From Planococcus citri (Eukaryota > Arthropoda > Insecta > Hemiptera > Pseudococcidae), in assembly GCF_950023065.1 (NCBI RefSeq), contig NC_088679.1, positions 29,760,001-29,824,000 on the forward strand: 64,000 bases of DNA. Direction: 5' to 3'. A model generated the notes under the pieces. That model searched no databases. It had not been told where the DNA came from and saw only the letters and a program-made list of their open reading frames with translations. Below are positions 1 to 12,450 of the stretch, one piece after another. A program made the position numbers and the translations under genes. Every line of letters begins with the position of its first letter. Positions within the stretch are counted from its first letter, which is position 1.

Positions 1-3000
1 GTACGGCATTTTGTGAATGATGGAAAAAGGTGAAAATTTCCACTTATCAAGCACCTATGATTTGTGGAGACTTGGTCAGTGACTTTCAAGAAATATCAAA
101 ATGGCCCTATGAGTTGAGTAAGGCATTTTGTGAATGATGGAAAAAGGTGAAAATTTCCACTTACCAAGCACCTATGATTTGTGGAGACTTGGTCAGTGAT
201 TTTCAAGAAATATCAAAATGGCCGTATGAGTTGAGTACGGCATTTTGTGAATGATGGAAAAAGGTGAAAATTTCCCCTTTACAAGCACCTATGATTTGTG
301 GAGACTTGGTCAGTCATTTTCAAGAAATATCAAAATGGCCGTATGAGTTGAGTACGGCATTTTGTGAATGATGGAAAAAGGTGAAAATTTCCACTTACCA
401 AGCACCTATGATTTGTGGAGACTTGGTCAAGAAATATCAAAATGGCCGTATGAGTTGAGTACGGCATTTTGTGAATGATGGAAAAAGGTGAAAATTTCCA
501 CTTACCAAGCACCTATGATTTGTGGAGACTTGGTCAGTGATTTTCAAGAAATATCAAAATGGCCGTATGAGTTGAGTACGGCATTTTGTGAATGATGGAA
601 AAAGGTGAAAATTTCCACTTACCAAGCACTTATGATTTGTGGAGACTTGGTCAGTGATTTTCAAGAAATATCAAAATGGCCATATGAGTTGAGTACGGCA
701 TTTTGTGAATGATGGAAAAAGGTGAAAATTTCCCCTTTACAAGCACCTATGATTTGTGGAGACTTGGTCAGTCATTTTCAAGAAATATCAAAATGGCCGT
801 ATGAGTTGAGTACGGCATTTTGTGAATGATGGAAAAAGGTGAAAATTTCCACTTACCAAGCACCTATGATTTGTGGAGACTTGGTCAAGAAATATCAAAA
901 TGGCCGTATGAGTTGAGTACGGCATTTTGTGAATGATGGAAAAAGGTGAAAATTTCCACTTACCAAGCACCTATGATTTGTGGAGACTTGGTCAGTGATT
1001 TTCAAGAAATATCAAAATGGCCATATGAGTTGAGTACGGCATTTTGTGAATGATGGAAAAAGGTGAAAATTTCCACTTACCAAGCACCTATGATTTGTGG
1101 AGACTTGGTCAATGATTTTCAAGAAATATCAAAATGGCCGTATGAGTTGAGTACGGCATTTTGTGAATGATGGAAAAAGGTGAAAATTTCCACTTACCAA
1201 GCACCTATGATTTGTGGAGACTTGGTCAGTGATTTTCAAGAAATATCAAAATGGCCGTATGAGTTGAGTATGGCATTTTGTGAATGATGGAAAAAGGTGA
1301 AAATTTCCACTTACCAAGCACTTATGATTTGTGGAGACTTGGTCAGTGATTTTCAAGAAATATCAAAATGGCCGTATGAGTTGAGTACGGCATTTTGTGA
1401 ATGATGGAAAAAGGTAAAAATTTCCACTTACCAAGCACCTATGATTTGTGGAGACTTGGTCAGTGATTTTCAAGAAATATCAAAATGGCCGTATGAGTTG
1501 AGTACGGCATTTTGTGAATGATGGGAAAAGGTGAAAATTTCCACTTACCAAGCACCTATGATTTGTGGAGACTTGGTCAGTGATTTTCAAGAAATATCAA
1601 AATGGCCGTATGAGTTGAGTACGGCATTTTGTGAATGATGGAAAAAGGTGAAAATTTCCACTTACCAAGCACCTATGATTTGTGGAGACTTGGTCAGTGA
1701 TTTTCAAGAAATATCAAAATGGCCGTATGAGTTGAGTACGGCATTTTGTGAATGATGGAAAAAGGTGAAAATTTCCACTTACCAAGCACCTATGATTTGT
1801 GGAGACTTGGTCAGTGATTTTCAAGAAATATCAAAATGGCTGTATGAGTTGAGTACGGCATTTTGTGAATGATGGAAAAAGGTGAAAATTTCCACTTATC
1901 AAGCACCTATGATTTGTGGAGACTTGGTCAGTGATTTTCAAGAAATATAAAATGGCCGTATGAGTTGAGTACGGCATTTTGTGAATGATGGAAAAAGGTG
2001 AAAATTTCCACTTACCAAGCACCTATGATTTGTGGAGACTTGGTCAGTGATTTTCAAGAAATATCAAAATGGCCGTATGAGTTGAGTACGGCATTTTGTG
2101 AATGATGGAAAAAGGTGAAAATTTCCACTTATCAAGCACCTATGATTTGTGGAGACTTGGTCAGTGACTTTCAAGAAATATCAAAATGGCCCTATGAGTT
2201 GAGTAAGGCATTTTGTGAATGATGGAAAAAGGTGAAAATTTCCACTTACCAAGCACCTATGATTTGTGGAGACTTGGTCAGTGATTTTCAAGAAATATCA
2301 AAATGGCCGTATGAGTTGAGTACGGCATTTTGTGAATGATGGAAAAAGGTGAAAATTTCCCCTTTACAAGCACCTATGATTTGTGGAGACTTGGTCAGTC
2401 ATTTTCAAGAAATATCAAAATGGCCGTATGAGTTGAGTACGGCATTTTGTGAATGATGGAAAAAGGTGAATATTTCCACTTACCAAGCACCTATGATTTG
2501 TGGAGACTTGGTCAAGAAATATCAAAATGGCCGTATGAGTTGAGTACGGCATTTTGTGAATGATGGAAAAAGGTGAAAATTTCCACTTACCAAGCACCTA
2601 TGATTTGTGGAGACTTGGTCAGTGATTTTCAAGAAATATCAAAATGGCCGTATGAGTTGAGTATGGCATTTTGTGAATGATGGAAAAAGGTGAAAATTTC
2701 CACTTACCAAGCACTTATGATTTGTGGAGACTTGGTCAGTGATTTTCAAGAAATATCAAAATGGCCATATGAGTTGAGTACGGCATTTTGTGAATGATGG
2801 AAAAAGGTGAAAATTTCCCCTTTACAAGCACCTATGATTTGTGGAGACTTGGTCAGTCATTTTCAAGAAATATCAAAATGGCCGTATGAGTTGAGTACGG
2901 CATTTTGTGAATGATGGAAAAAGGTGAAAATTTCCACTTACCAAGCACCTATGATTTGTGGAGACTTGGTCAAGAAATATCAAAATGGCCGTATGAGTTG

Positions 3001-3892
3001 AGTACGGCATTTTGTGAATGATGGAAAAAGGTGAAAATTTCCACTTACCAAGCACCTATGATTTGTGGAGACTTGGTCAGTGATTTTCAAGAAATATCAA
3101 AATGGCCATATGAGTTGAGTACGGCATTTTGTGAATGATGGAAAAAGGTGAAAATTTCCACTTACCAAGCACCTATGATTTGTGGAGACTTGGTCAATGA
3201 TTTTCAAGAAATATCAAAATGGCCGTATGAGTTGAGTACGGCATTTTGTGAATGATGGAAAAAGGTGAAAATTTCCACTTACCAAGCACCTATGATTTGT
3301 GGAGACTTGGTCAGTGATTTTCAAGAAATATCAAAATGGCCGTATGAGTTGAGTATGGCATTTTGTGAATGATGGAAAAAGGTGAAAATTTCCACTTACC
3401 AAGCACTTATGATTTGTGGAGACTTGGTCAGTGATTTTCAAGAAATATCAAAATGGCCGTATGAGTTGAGTACGGCATTTTGTGAATGATGGAAAAAGGT
3501 AAAAATTTCCACTTACCAAGCACCTATGATTTGTGGAGACTTGGTCAGTGATTTTCAAGAAATATCAAAATGGCCGTATGAGTTGAGTACGGCATTTTGT
3601 GAATGATGGGAAAAGGTGAAAATTTCCACTTACCAAGCACCTATGATTTGTGGAGACTTGGTCAGTGATTTTCAAGAAATATCAAAATGGCCGTATGAGT
3701 TGAGTACGGCATTTTGTGAATGATGGAAAAAGGTGAAAATTTCCACTTACCAAGCACCTATGATTTGTGGAGACTTGGTCAGTGATTTTCAAGAAATATC
3801 AAAATGGCCGTATGAGTTGAGTACGGCATTTTGTGAATGATGGATAAGGTGAAAATTTCCACTTATCAAGCACCTATGATTTGTGGAGACTT
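1..3892. repeat. 117-bp satellite array, left block
   Basis: Head-to-tail copies of a 117-bp unit, each starting near GTACGGCATTTTGTGAATG and containing GATTTGTGGAGACTTGGTCA. A recurring short variant of 107 bp lacks ten bases (AGTGATTTTC) after GGTCA. The block has a higher-order repeat of about 2,085 bp: positions 1-2085 recur from 2086 with only scattered substitutions, including the same marker variants (the CTATGAG/GTAAGG unit and the two 107-bp units). The array runs off the left edge and is cut by the LTR element at 3892. The minus-strand 60-63 codon frames inside it arise because 117 is a multiple of three and the 10-bp deletion shifts frame past a stop. I do not regard them as genes. 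Confidence 0.97.
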
Positions 3893-5336
3893 TGATATAA
3901 TTAGATTGAGAATAACTGCGTTAGAGGGGAAGGGTTCGAAGTTTCCTCTCTGTGATGGTGATTAGAAATATTCCTTACGTGGGGAATATTTGCCTTCATC
4001 CCAGACTAGCTCAATGTGGGAGAGGTTGTGTCATTCACTTCAATCATATCGATATTTCCTGATACTAATTAGAATAAAAACACACCTTACGCCTTTCAAT
4101 GATATTTTTATTGCAAATTAGCTCAAGTACTAGAGACATTTCTGTACATCTACTATCAACTACACACAGGTACGAGTATATGCTCGTATATGTTAAATAG
4201 ACAGACAATAAATGGGTTTTCACTATTAGCAATATTAAACACGCGATGCGAGTTTCTCCACTCTTAGTTGTAAAAATATTTATATTAGGTAAAATTCGAC
4301 AACGTTACAATTCGACACTAATTAATATTTTTACGTTATGAGAATTATTCATCCGGAAAAAGGCCCTTATGTCCTAAGTATCCATTCTCGAAATGACGCA
4401 TCACCGTGGACTTTCCTATCCCACCCTCCCAGGAGTGACAGATAGGTCGTGGGTTTGAGAATATGTTAGAAAGTTTCTTTGATACCGATTATTTTAGAGT
4501 TATTTTAAGCACTGTTTTTAGAGATTTTCGAGTTATTAAACTAGATAATTCGCGTTTGATCGAAATTGTACGATAACTGCGCGAATCACCTCTGTAAGGT
4601 CAACGGTAACGGATTTAATCAATTACGTTAATGACTTATAAATTTCCACGCCGAAAGTGGTACAATTAAGAATGGGATGACATGAGCTGGAAGAGCTCAT
4701 GCGATCATAATCAGATGAGTTGGCCGAAACCATCTCACCTACGCGGAACTAAAACCAACTTGTCGCGAACTCGTCAAAGTAATAGAACAAGCTAGCAATG
4801 CCTGTGCATCGCTTTATATAGTCGTAAGGGATGTAGACAGGGTGCACTGAGGAACAGGTACAACCCTTTATGCGCGATGCGCAACCTAATAAACCAGACA
4901 TGATCGATTAATTTGCATCACACAAATAAAGAAGATACACACGGACAGTCGTCCGTGCATATGTGTGCGCATGATTGACGTTTCAACCCTTATTTCCCCT
5001 ACAGGATACATATAAAAATGAGTCTGTGTGTGTGAGCTGTCTCCACCCTCGCATTAAAATAAACATGACAGGTGATCGAGTGACATTTCCCCTACAATAT
5101 ACACACGAATCATGCGTGTGTCTCCGTGTGGGTGAATTAAATACAATACGATCATTTTATGAATGATCGTATATTTATACTAGCAGTTAACACATTACCG
5201 CAGCTTCCAGCATAGGGGAGGAAAAAGAATGTACTTTAAGGTACATATAAATGTGTACCAGTATTTCGACGTATTTTCCTAAGAAAGACTGATACGAAAT
5301 ACTAGTAGAGTGTGTAGGGCAATCCTTCCCATAACA
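3893..5336 (-). repeat. 3' LTR of the giant element
   Basis: The LTR on the left of the window is the 3' LTR because the element is on the minus strand. It is 1,444 bp with TG/CA ends and is colinear with 26217-27660 without indels. Strong inverted repeats lie at 5146-5172 (11-bp stem, 5-nt loop), 4680-4701 (CATGAGCT/AGCTCATG) and 4939-4957 (CACGGAC/GTCCGTG). A 63-codon plus-strand frame is shared by both LTRs but has no protein-like features and runs antisense to the element, so I do not call it a gene. Confidence 0.96.
4107..4112 (-). terminator. Candidate polyadenylation signal in the 3' LTR
   Basis: On the minus strand this reads AATAAA and is followed about 20 nt later by a GU-rich stretch (GGTGTGTTTTTATT), the usual arrangement for cleavage and polyadenylation. 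It lies about 700 nt downstream of the candidate TATA box in the same LTR, so the R region would be unusually long. The neighbouring base 4113 is one of the four differences between the LTRs; the AATAAA itself is intact in both. Confidence 0.5.
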
Positions 5337-5349
5337 TTGCCCCTTCGTG
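5337..5349 (-). other. Candidate polypurine tract
   Basis: Immediately inside the 3' LTR the minus strand reads CACGAAGGGGCAA before the TG of the LTR. The GAAGGGG core is a short purine run in the place where plus-strand DNA priming occurs in LTR elements. It is brief and followed by CAA, so the exact priming site is uncertain. Confidence 0.5.
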
Positions 5350-7376
5350 GCTTTGACTTAGAGAGCCAAGATCACTCAGAAAAGCACGGATCATGAAAAA
5401 ATGGGAAGACACTAAAGGTCATTGACCTACAGCTCTACACCCCTCTTCCCCTCTACCTGACCCTATACTGGAAGGTACCACTGCCCCTCCGTACTTTGCT
5501 GCGTTATCTGCAGTCTAATTTAGCCACACAAGTATGCAATTACATGCCTATGTCAAAACAAAAGGAGATTCGGAGGCGGGAAATTTTGAGGTGAAGAGTG
5601 ATATCACCAGCACTTTCGCATTTAGAGACACCGATCAGCGCACCAATGACCAATTTCCTAAGATATTAGAGATTCAATGTCTGATCAATGCCTGTAAGAT
5701 ACGTCGTCTGTGATGATATTGTTAGACAGGTTCAAAAAGGTAATGGTTTTTGTGGGAATAATTTTTGAATAAATTTAGAGTTCGGGATTGTTGGTGAAAA
5801 AAAAAAATTCTAAAATTTTGTAAGTAGCCAAATAATACGTAAATATGGGGGTCAAATCCTATAGAGACTTTTACCTATCATCCTAACAATTTTGATTGAG
5901 TACACACATGGATGTGTATTCGTTAAGCGAAGTTGGTTTGTCGTTACTGCGTATAATTTAGCCTATCGTTGTAGAAATTTGTTTTTGTGAATTTCGATTT
6001 TTAGAGGGTATGACGGCCAAGAGTTCTGGTATCTTTTGTTTTTGTTAAGAAAATTTCGGGATGCGTCATCTAATTCTAGTTAAAATTAAATTTAGGCGTT
6101 TCTTTGTGTCATACCAGAATTTTGATTAGAAAAAAAATTTTAAGTTAAGTTGTGAGTGACGAGAAAAGGATAAAATTAGATCGAAATTTGAAACGCTATG
6201 CTGTCTTAAAAATTAATTCCAAAATTTGTCACTCGTTTTCTAAATTTTTGTAAATGTTTTTGCTTATAATTAGCCCTAAATTGCGTTGTCGATTAAAATT
6301 TTGCATAATTCTAGGTCAACGTATTTACAACTTAAAATTAACAGATGCACACAAATACGAAATGCATGTGGATAGAGAATGCAGAATCAAATTACATTAT
6401 TTCAGAAATGCAGATATAAAGATATAACATCAGTTCAAATCATTCGAAGGTACATCTTATGATTATGAATTGCTCATGAATGCAGAATTAATTTCGGGTC
6501 TTCTTGATGGCTATTGTTGTTTTTGGTTGATGGAATAATTTCATCGTCGACATAGTATCCAGAATATTTGTTCAGGAGCGTCGTGGGGGAGGTGGGAGCC
6601 TCTCGGTGCCACGGGACCTTCCGACATCTTCTTGACTGCGATGTCTTGAAGTGTTTATTACTGGTTACACTGTGGAGGAGAAATTATTAGTAAATTTTCA
6701 TTAAAATACCTACTTTTTGTTACTGTATTTGTAAGCAGCGTTTTCCATAAGATCCGAAATTAAATTGATTAAAGTTAAATTCAGGTTCCTTTGAGATTCA
6801 AGAAAATCTATTACTTCTGAAATAAGTTTGATTAAATCTGAAATTAAGTCATCCATTATGCTAAAAAAATTTGATTATTTTCTGTAAAGAAAATTTTGAT
6901 TATTGCTGTGAAAAATTGATTTTTATTAGTAGATGTCCATGTTATTGTCGGACTCGTAAATTGATTCGATTTCTTTTGGAACGTGCTTTGAGTCTCTTCG
7001 AAATGTACTTTATTTTGGTTGCTTGTGTTGTGAGAAAGCTAATTAAATTTGAGAGAATATCTATTATTAGTAAAAGTACACGTCGCATTATTGAGAAAAA
7101 AAAATCTGAAAATTGGATTATTCTTGATGATTAATTTAAGTTGATCTGAAACTTGATTGATTCTTAGCAATCGTATTTGGTTTGTGCTTTCTAGAACAGA
7201 TAAAAATGGGATTAAAATCTAGTCTGATACACGTGCATCTAAAAAAAATAAAAAAAATATGATTAATGTCTAATTTGAAAGGCGATTTTTATTTACAGCA
7301 ACCAGAAATCGAGAGAATTTTTTATGAAAATTGTTCTTTGGCACAAATATGTGTTCGTGTCGGAGAATTAGGGCAT
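5350..7376. other. Non-coding 3' interior of the giant element
   Basis: About 2 kb between the accessory ORF stop and the 3' LTR. It is AT-rich with scattered T and A runs. Open frames here (for example the plus-strand frame 6871-7134) are short and rich in Phe/Ile/Lys, as expected from AT-rich sequence. I see no protein motif, RNA gene or repeat. Confidence 0.6.
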
Positions 7377-9680
7377 CTATTTTCTCGTCTCTGGTATGGA
7401 TCGATTACGAAGTATTTTTACAGTTCGTAATTCTCTTTTCATCTCATCAGTCCATGATTTAAAAGATGGTAAACGCTGTACTGTCGAGTCAGGCTTTTTC
7501 TCACATTTCTCTGTACATTTTTCATGTACCTGTACTGAACATGGCTGTATCAAACATTCATTTGATGCAGTGTTAGAGGTTGATGGTTCGTCTTCTATTT
7601 CAATTACAGCTGAACTTGTGTTACTTGCACTATTTTCTACAGATATTTGCGCCTTCTCTCTTTCCTCATTCGACTGAGATTCATTCAATTTTTCTAACTC
7701 ATCTATTTTTTCTAACTTTTCCTCAGGCTGAGATTCGTCTACTTTCTCTAACTTTTTCTCTGATTGAAATTTCTCTATTCCGAGTAAATGTTGTAGAATC
7801 CTAAATTTTCCTACGTCCTTGTAATTCATCTTCTTTATTTCGGGTGATTTAGAGGGAGTAGGCATCCTACTTACTTCCTCAATTTCGTACTTCGGGCTAG
7901 AGGAATCAGACGTTTCGCTATCTTCCAGTGAAGATTTCGAATCAGTGCGTCTAATTCTCAATTTAGGAATAGGAGGACGATTATCTAGTCTTATTGGAAT
8001 GTTGGTAGTTAGATCTATTATCGAATCATTTTGATTTTTCTGAACTTTCGCTTTCGTACGAACTTCGGGAATGAATTGATGGCTGAGGTTATTAATAATT
8101 TCCTCATAGGCTGCTGTTTTTATGCATGGGACGTGGTTATTGACGTAAATTGAATCGTAATTTACTGATCGGAAATGATAGTCGGTTCTTGTGACTGGAA
8201 AACCTGTCATTCCTTCACCACATAGATCATAAACTTGAGATATGCTGTTAAGGATTTTTGAATTTCTATCTGGGTATGGAATTAAGGGAAGGAGGATTAG
8301 TTCCTGTACGCCTCGTTTTCTAAATAGTTTACACAGTTGTGTAAGCTGATCTTCGAAAGTTTTAGCGGGGGTACCGGAATATGCGTCATAGTGTCCTATA
8401 GACAACATTAATCTTGCGGGTAGCGTATGAAGGGATTGTAGGTGCTCGATGAGGTCAATGAGTAGCATATTGGGTCGATATAATTTCGAATCTATAAGTT
8501 CGGTGTATTTTTTGCCTGCCATTAGGAATTTTGCTATGCCGTACGCATGGCCGTCACCTAATATCAAGATATTATACGCAAAAAATGCTACCGCATAGAT
8601 GTTCTTACTACTTTCGTATGAGGCCGCTAAATATCCTCTCGGGTATGAATTGGTAGGAAAAAATGGTCGAATCTCTGTCGAGCTTGTTCCATATCGTTTC
8701 TGGAAACGACGATGGTACATAGCTTTCTCTATCAATGAACGAGCTTTCTGAGGTGGGTCTTCTATTTTTTGCCTTTTCACTACCTGCGATTCACTTTCCT
8801 TTTCTACATCTGTTTCTCGTGCAAAGTACGCGGGATTCCAGATCGTAGATTGGTAATTCGGCACGCTATTCTCATTCATCATCTCGTACGACCTTTTTCC
8901 TTCATTCTTCTGTTCATTCGCATTTACGAGTGAGCTATTCTCCACTACCTGGATTGAATTCACGGGGTATGGAACCGGAGTTGCCGATGGCTCAGGTCTA
9001 TGCGATTCGGTTGGAAAACTAGGAAATTGAGGTGAGATTTTCATGTTTGGAAGTACTATTTTTGATGGTTTTGGTAATATCGGAATGGGTTTATTGGCAG
9101 GAGGGGGAATCGGATTTTGCATTAGTGGTTGCATCGGATAGAGAGGTATTAACATGGGTTGGGATGGATGTGGAAATCTAGGATTGTAATTGTTTGTAGT
9201 CGGATTAGTGCGTATGTTTCCTATGGCCGAATGGATCGCATTGTTTAGAGTCATGTCATATCTGGCTTGTAAATTGGCGTGCTCACTCCGGAGTCCGTCA
9301 ATATGTTTCCTCAATATACGATTTTCGCCTATTAAAGTATTCTCCATCCTGATTGTGTAATCCTGTTGAAGTATCAATTGATTTGCGAGTTCGCTTATTC
9401 TTTCGTCCCTGTTTCTCACTTCGCGAGTAGAGTACTTAATTTCTCTATAGTCCAATGCCTTAATCATCTCTTTACAGTCTTCCTTTGCACACTTCGCTAC
9501 TCTCAAATCATCTTCATTCACCTCATTCGATTTCATACGTAATGCGAAAATACACCCATAATGGTATAAGTGACCACAAGATGTAGCATTAGGTGAATCT
9601 CTCATCGTAAATTTGTGGGGGCCGTCTTGCAACAAGGGTTGCTTGCATCCTTCACAAATAATATCGAAACAAGTCGTCAT
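7377..9680 (-). CDS. Accessory protein: RING-like finger, coiled coil, SGNH-like domain
   Basis: An intact 767-aa frame with an ATG start, lying downstream of pol in element sense. Residues 9-69 form a RING-H2-like pattern: C9-x2-C12, C35-x-H37-x2-H40-x2-C43, C64-x4-C69; the last pair is spaced by four rather than the usual two. Residues 85-145 look like a coiled coil, 155-245 are proline-rich, and 370-535 resemble an SGNH/GDSL hydrolase fold. There, block I reads L-G-D-G-H (375-378), with Gly at the usual catalytic Ser; a beta-strand ends S-I-G-H-Y-D (427-432), and a late N-N-H (514-516) matches the block V His without its Asp. The domain is therefore probably non-catalytic. The last 220 residues are acidic, Ser/Glu-rich and disordered. 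No signal peptide or membrane segment is seen. RING proteins often act as E3 ubiquitin ligases, and esterase-like domains occur in some LINE ORF1 proteins; a role in this element is unknown. Confidence 0.85.
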   Translation of the reverse strand: MTTCFDIICEGCKQPLLQDGPHKFTMRDSPNATSCGHLYHYGCIFALRMKSNEVNEDDLRVAKCAKEDCKEMIKALDYREIKYSTREVRNRDERISELANQLILQQDYTIRMENTLIGENRILRKHIDGLRSEHANLQARYDMTLNNAIHSAIGNIRTNPTTNNYNPRFPHPSQPMLIPLYPMQPLMQNPIPPPANKPIPILPKPSKIVLPNMKISPQFPSFPTESHRPEPSATPVPYPVNSIQVVENSSLVNANEQKNEGKRSYEMMNENSVPNYQSTIWNPAYFARETDVEKESESQVVKRQKIEDPPQKARSLIEKAMYHRRFQKRYGTSSTEIRPFFPTNSYPRGYLAASYESSKNIYAVAFFAYNILILGDGHAYGIAKFLMAGKKYTELIDSKLYRPNMLLIDLIEHLQSLHTLPARLMLSIGHYDAYSGTPAKTFEDQLTQLCKLFRKRGVQELILLPLIPYPDRNSKILNSISQVYDLCGEGMTGFPVTRTDYHFRSVNYDSIYVNNHVPCIKTAAYEEIINNLSHQFIPEVRTKAKVQKNQNDSIIDLTTNIPIRLDNRPPIPKLRIRRTDSKSSLEDSETSDSSSPKYEIEEVSRMPTPSKSPEIKKMNYKDVGKFRILQHLLGIEKFQSEKKLEKVDESQPEEKLEKIDELEKLNESQSNEEREKAQISVENSASNTSSAVIEIEDEPSTSNTASNECLIQPCSVQVHEKCTEKCEKKPDSTVQRLPSFKSWTDEMKRELRTVKILRNRSIPETRK

Positions 9681-12450
9681 TGTGATAAATGGTTATCGAA
9701 GTCAAAATTATGGAAAAAGAAGAACGAAAAATGATGGCTTTTGGTAAAATTAACTACGCGAATTTTATTTCAAAAAAAAAAAAATAATAGTCAATATGGA
9801 ATTAATGGCACACAGGTATGTGTCATTAATATAACTTTACGTTAACACCTGGATTATGTTCAAAAATAACCAACGATTGCAATTGCAAACTTACCCTTGG
9901 TACTTTGTAGAGCTTAAACTGGAGCAACAATCATCGATCTCGTCAACATCACAAGTAATTTTTGTTTCGAAGTAATCGATCCTTCTAGCTGATTTTTTAG
10001 CTGAGAGATTTACTATTACAGGGTTGGAAAGTGTCCCCACTACCTAAGCATAGATCTTAGGCTGTGTAATGGACATTTACGTGTAATAATATAGGGGGTG
10101 AGGTAAATTTCTTCGAAAATGGGCTGAGACAAAATCTTTGTGATGTAAGTTACGAGTCAATTATTGGCTTTTTAGTGGCGTATTGGCTATTACGTGATCT
10201 TAAGGAGGCTGGGCTTATTTACGTCTTATTTGCATGTTTGGGGGTAGGTGACAGGAGAAAGAAAGCGTCTCTTCGAAAGGAAAAAAAAAATCTAAATGGT
10301 ACAAAAAAATTCGCAAGCGGAAAAGACCGACAAAGTTTGTATGAATTCTGGCTAAATGGGAAAAAAATCCCTGTCTCGACGATTAGACATCTGTTTAGAA
10401 TACAATTAGCTCGCAATATTATTTATTACCGCATTTGCGTACCGGTCACCGTTATTTGGTTAATGGGTCGCGTGTCAATCATTCGGTGCATACATTTGTG
10501 TGCATCCGTAACTGAAGGGTAGTTTCTAAGCGCCACCTGCCCGACTACCTGGCAGCTGGACCGCTAATGCGTCTGCTCGCAAATGTGTCGAGGTGGTTTG
10601 CGTGCTATTTTTTGGGACAGGTATTTTTTATAGTCGTCTGGTCAGATTCATTAGGTAGCGGTATCGTTTCCGAGATGCGATACAATGTATGTTGTATAAT
10701 ATCTTTTCGACATACAATTATTAGCTCACGATTTTCTATCTCTCTCTTTTCTAAATTAATGTATAAGACGATGCTTTAGGATGTTTACTATTGATTGATG
10801 GCTTGCTTTGGCGACTGTGGCTGTCAGAGATCTTAAAAAACCGTTGGTTGAAAATAGGAAAAAACGAGCGAGGGCTTACTTATGCAGGTGTTCTATTTGT
10901 TTCGCAAGATTTATTAAAATTTTGCGATGCGACAGAATCTGGAGCCATTACCATCTCGAATGTGCGGATGGTGTACACGTGAGTAAGAGAAAATATGTTG
11001 GGAGAAGATTATAGGAGGAGGAGGAGAGGGAAGGAAATATTTTAGCTCGTTTTACCTATACAGTTGTGATTTATATTCACGGGGTTTGATTTCTATGTGT
11101 CGTCGTGAATACGGATCACATATCATTTGAGCTGAAGATTGCTCGGGGGGTAGGAGAGTTAATAATGCGATTTACGAACGAGTTACGCATTGGAGGATTG
11201 GAATAATTCTTATGTACGTAAATGGGTATCTCAAGTACTTGCTTGATTTACTCATTACGACGTAATAATTATATGGTTTTGGGTAAGGGAGTTGATCATG
11301 ATTCTTATGCATTTGTGTAATAACCATGATTCGGGATTTGTAAAGGAGTATAGAATTTGTCGTCGCATTTTCTCTCTGTATGATGGGACAATGCTATGGG
11401 TGTTGAAATAGAGAATTGCGACGGTATCTGTTTTGGAGTGATTTTAAATAGAGAAAAGAGGGTTGACATTACCATAATGTTGCATCGTGGGGCAATGCTA
11501 TGGGTTTAAATCACCTAATTATGGCAGTGTCGAGAAGAAAAAAAAATTTTTGGTGGAAGGATAACAATTAACTGACAGAAAAAATTCGTCGTGTATAATA
11601 CAGGTAAGCAGGTTAATATGTGTGACGGGGTGTTTTAGAAATCACTGCAGTCGATCTCTGGAAGCCGTTCATGTATCGTATATGATGCGTGAGGTGTAGC
11701 GAATCCTGTTTAGTTCGGGACTAAATCAGATACCTTGCTGGCAGCGGGGTTTCTTTTGTCGCATCGTTGTTTTTAGAGAAAAGGATAGACTCATGTATAA
11801 GCGTTAAAAAAAAAAAACTTTTTACTTTCTAGTTTTTTCTGCCTATGCGGTATTGAATGTATAAAAGGGGCGGCATTTTTGAAATTATCAAAAATAGGTG
11901 TGAGAGTAAGACACATGCAATAAGCGATGTGATTTACGAGTACATGATTTTTGACAAGTTTATTGACACCTCTCTTTCTTTCTCGTACCGAAGCGTGTAT
12001 ATTTTCACTTTCACATTTTTATTTTACTCTTGCCTTCGATTTTTTTTTTGTTAATATTGGGCAGTACTTTTTTTTTTTGTTTTTTGTTTAGGTTTTTTGT
12101 TCTGCCTAATATTGTTTTTATTTTCCTATCTAGTTCACCTTACATAGTGCAAAATGCTAAAATTTACCTATCATACTATGTAATTTTTGGGAGAATATTA
12201 TGAGGTTATTTTTTGGTGGGATATTTTTTTTGTAATTTTTTGTTCCAAAATGAATTTTGGTTTTTTGTTCCCGTAGCTCCGAAGACATGTGACATGTATG
12301 AATTTTTCTCGGAATGGTTTTGTAACCCACGTCAGGCGCCAGACGAAGTGAATTCGTCAATTTGGACAGGTAACGTGTCTTTGAAGCCTTTGTTTCCGAA
12401 AAATTTAGAGGAGGGAATTGATTCAAATAGGTTAATTAGTGAATCGAACT
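9681..12450. other. Non-coding stretch between accessory ORF and nested TIR element
   Basis: About 2.8 kb of AT-rich sequence inside the giant element, upstream of the accessory ORF in element sense. Short frames occur on both strands (10175-10522 plus, 12157-12426 minus), but none has recognisable motifs and several overlap one another. The segment near 12140-12190 resembles 13728-13775 on the other side of the nested TIR element, suggesting an older local duplication. I cannot identify a promoter or splice signal for the accessory ORF. Confidence 0.5.

Noticed and set aside
330..3055. Repeated minus-strand 60-63 aa frames in the satellite (also across 28038-40105)
   Set aside because: They exist because the 117-bp unit is a multiple of three and 107-bp units shift past stops. 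They recur only with the satellite and have no protein character.
3889..3892. Target duplication longer than 4 bp at the giant element
   Set aside because: Beyond ACTT the bases flanking the two LTRs do not continue as a direct repeat, so only 4 bp is supported.
3930..3950. GGTTCGAAG resembling a tRNA B box in the LTR
   Set aside because: No matching A box at the right distance and no cloverleaf, so chance similarity is more likely.
4975..5166. 63-codon plus-strand frame in both LTRs
   Set aside because: Its conservation is explained by LTR identity. It is antisense to the element and has no motif.
7396..7804. Plus-strand frames opposite the accessory ORF
   Set aside because: They are complements of the acidic Ser/Glu-rich C-terminal coding region on the minus strand.
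10175..10522. 115-codon plus-strand frame in the giant element
   Set aside because: It lacks an ATG-based, motif-bearing reading, overlaps an opposing frame, and runs antisense to the element.
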